Of a DNA stretch of 64,000 nt, positions 63,344-64,000 are shown piece after piece (the stretch's first letter is position 1; the number at the start of each line of letters is the position of its first letter). Both the position numbers and the translations under genes were made by a program. Where the stretch lies: assembly GCA_900314555.1 (NCBI GenBank), contig OMVQ01000121.1, positions 1 through 64,000 on the forward strand. The letters run 5' to 3'. Source of the DNA: an uncultured Eubacteriales bacterium (GTDB taxonomy: Bacteria > Bacillota > Clostridia > Lachnospirales > Lachnospiraceae). The notes under the pieces are model-generated. The model worked only from the letters and a program-made list of their open reading frames with translations, did not search any database and was not told where the DNA came from.

Positions 63344-64000
63344 CTAATGTACAATAAATTCTTTAAATAATGCAAGTCCCTCTCTTACCATATAATTAAG
63401 TAAAAGCCTGTTATCTGAATCACCTGCAATTCCCTCTACTTTTTTAAAGCCAACATATTTACCAAGTAATACTGCCCTATAAACGTGAAAATTATTCGTA
63501 ACTATTGCAATTTTAGCATCTTTATCTCCGATTATTTCTAATGTAAATTTAAGATTCTCATATGTAGAAGTAGATTTATCTTCCATAATAATTCTGTCTT
63601 CGGCAATTCCCTTTTCCATAAGGTAGCGTTTTTCGGCATAAGCTTCTGTTATATCCTCTCCTGTTCCCTGACCACCTGTACAGATAACCTTAGTATCCTC
63701 ATTTTCTATAAGATAGTCATAGGCTGCATCTAATCTTTTAGCTAATGATTTAGTTATTCTTTCACCTCTTACCTGGGCACCAAGAACTACAATATAATCT
63801 GCACCAGCATCAGCTTTGCTATTCATTTTACTGATAATCATACATTCCATCGTAGCAAAAACGGTTATTCCGACAATAATTATTATACATATTGCTATTC
63901 TAAGCCACTTTGGAATTATAAGAAGAATCGATTTCTTCTTATGAAGAACACATATTATTGTAAAAATTGTAAAGCCGATAGCTGCTATCAGCCAAAATGT
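63344..64000 (-). CDS. YdcF/SanA-family (DUF218) membrane protein, truncated at the window edge
   Basis: The frame is open for 219 codons from the window end to the stop at 63344; the N-terminus is outside. The visible part starts with two hydrophobic helices separated by HKKKSILLIIPKWLR. A DUF218 domain follows: ADYIVVLGAQVRGERITKSLAKRLDAAY, VICTGGQGTGEDITEA, DKSTSTYENLKFTLEII, IVTNNFHVYRAVLLGKYVGF. SanA/ElyC relatives act in envelope polysaccharide or peptidoglycan metabolism, but the reaction is unknown. A shorter reading from the ATG at 63850 would cut off the membrane part and is unlikely. Confidence 0.85.
   Translation of the reverse strand, partial: TFWLIAAIGFTIFTIICVLHKKKSILLIIPKWLRIAICIIIIVGITVFATMECMIISKMNSKADAGADYIVVLGAQVRGERITKSLAKRLDAAYDYLIENEDTKVICTGGQGTGEDITEAYAEKRYLMEKGIAEDRIIMEDKSTSTYENLKFTLEIIGDKDAKIAIVTNNFHVYRAVLLGKYVGFKKVEGIAGDSDNRLLLNYMVREGLALFKEFIVH

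Overview
The window is about 64 kb of low-G+C chromosomal DNA from an anaerobic Firmicute. Three things point to family Lachnospiraceae: AT-rich codon use, GGAGG-type ribosome sites before almost every gene, and classical Clostridia gene content (T-box thrS, probable 6S RNA, PF09826 beta-propeller protein, VTC/DUF4956 pair). The short dispersed repeats encode in-frame peptides of the MADEKS...RISHR type, which I associate with the Lachnospira/[Eubacterium] eligens group; that genus-level guess is inference. Almost all genes lie on the minus strand. The plus strand carries only a tRNA-Thr, a degenerate ABC ATPase, a CheY/CheX pair and an AP2-like protein. There is no prophage, complete insertion sequence or CRISPR array.

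Layout by region. (1) 1-4.7 kb: the start of a truncated membrane-anchored protein, a LytTR regulator without a usable receiver aspartate, asd, tRNA-Thr(CGU), a DHH phosphoesterase and the degenerate ABC ATPase. (2) 4.7-13 kb: a polyamine operon read leftwards in the order speD, speA-type decarboxylase, speE, speB, carboxy(nor)spermidine dehydrogenase, a CbxX-type AAA+ ATPase, nspC. It encodes two routes from putrescine to spermidine. Upstream lies a transcription unit without an ORF, with a consensus promoter and a strong terminator (13.10-13.53 kb), which I read as a candidate structured RNA or attenuator leader. (3) 13.5-25 kb: a SpoIID-domain protein, a probable 6S RNA, a long imperfect palindrome abutting prfC, prfC, a beta-helix acyltransferase-like protein, glmS, topB, yfbR and galM. 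(4) 25-30.5 kb: DUF4956 and VTC proteins, a two-component system, then CheY/CheX on the plus strand. (5) 30.5-42.8 kb: thrC, a SleB-like hydrolase, the AP2-like protein, leuCD, an anti-sigma/ECF sigma/beta-propeller group, ilvC, ilvN and three small unknown proteins. (6) 42.9-48.8 kb: a two-component system plus a fused ABC transporter, with an unusual chain of mini-ORFs between kinase and transporter. (7) 49-57 kb: a rubrerythrin-like protein, a cytidylate-kinase-like protein, the complete livJHMGF uptake operon, a ribbon-helix-helix protein, trxB and trxA. (8) 57-64 kb: a patatin, a double-Nudix protein, an M15 peptidase, thrS with its T-box, a RelB-like/MazF-like toxin-antitoxin pair and a truncated YdcF-family protein.

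How it fits together: much of the window is amino-acid and polyamine metabolism. Asd supplies aspartate semialdehyde, which serves both threonine synthesis (thrC, thrS) and the carboxyspermidine route of the polyamine operon. leuCD, ilvN, ilvC and livJHMGF cover synthesis and import of branched-chain amino acids; no ilvB is present in the window.

The most unusual material is non-coding or at gene junctions: a family of three-hairpin repeats flanked by direct copies of the downstream gene's ribosome site, the long palindrome at the prfC stop codon, the 54-bp repeat/mini-ORF relay, and the structured RNA before the polyamine operon. Start codons were re-chosen wherever a GGAG ribosome site sits inside a decoy ATGGAG.
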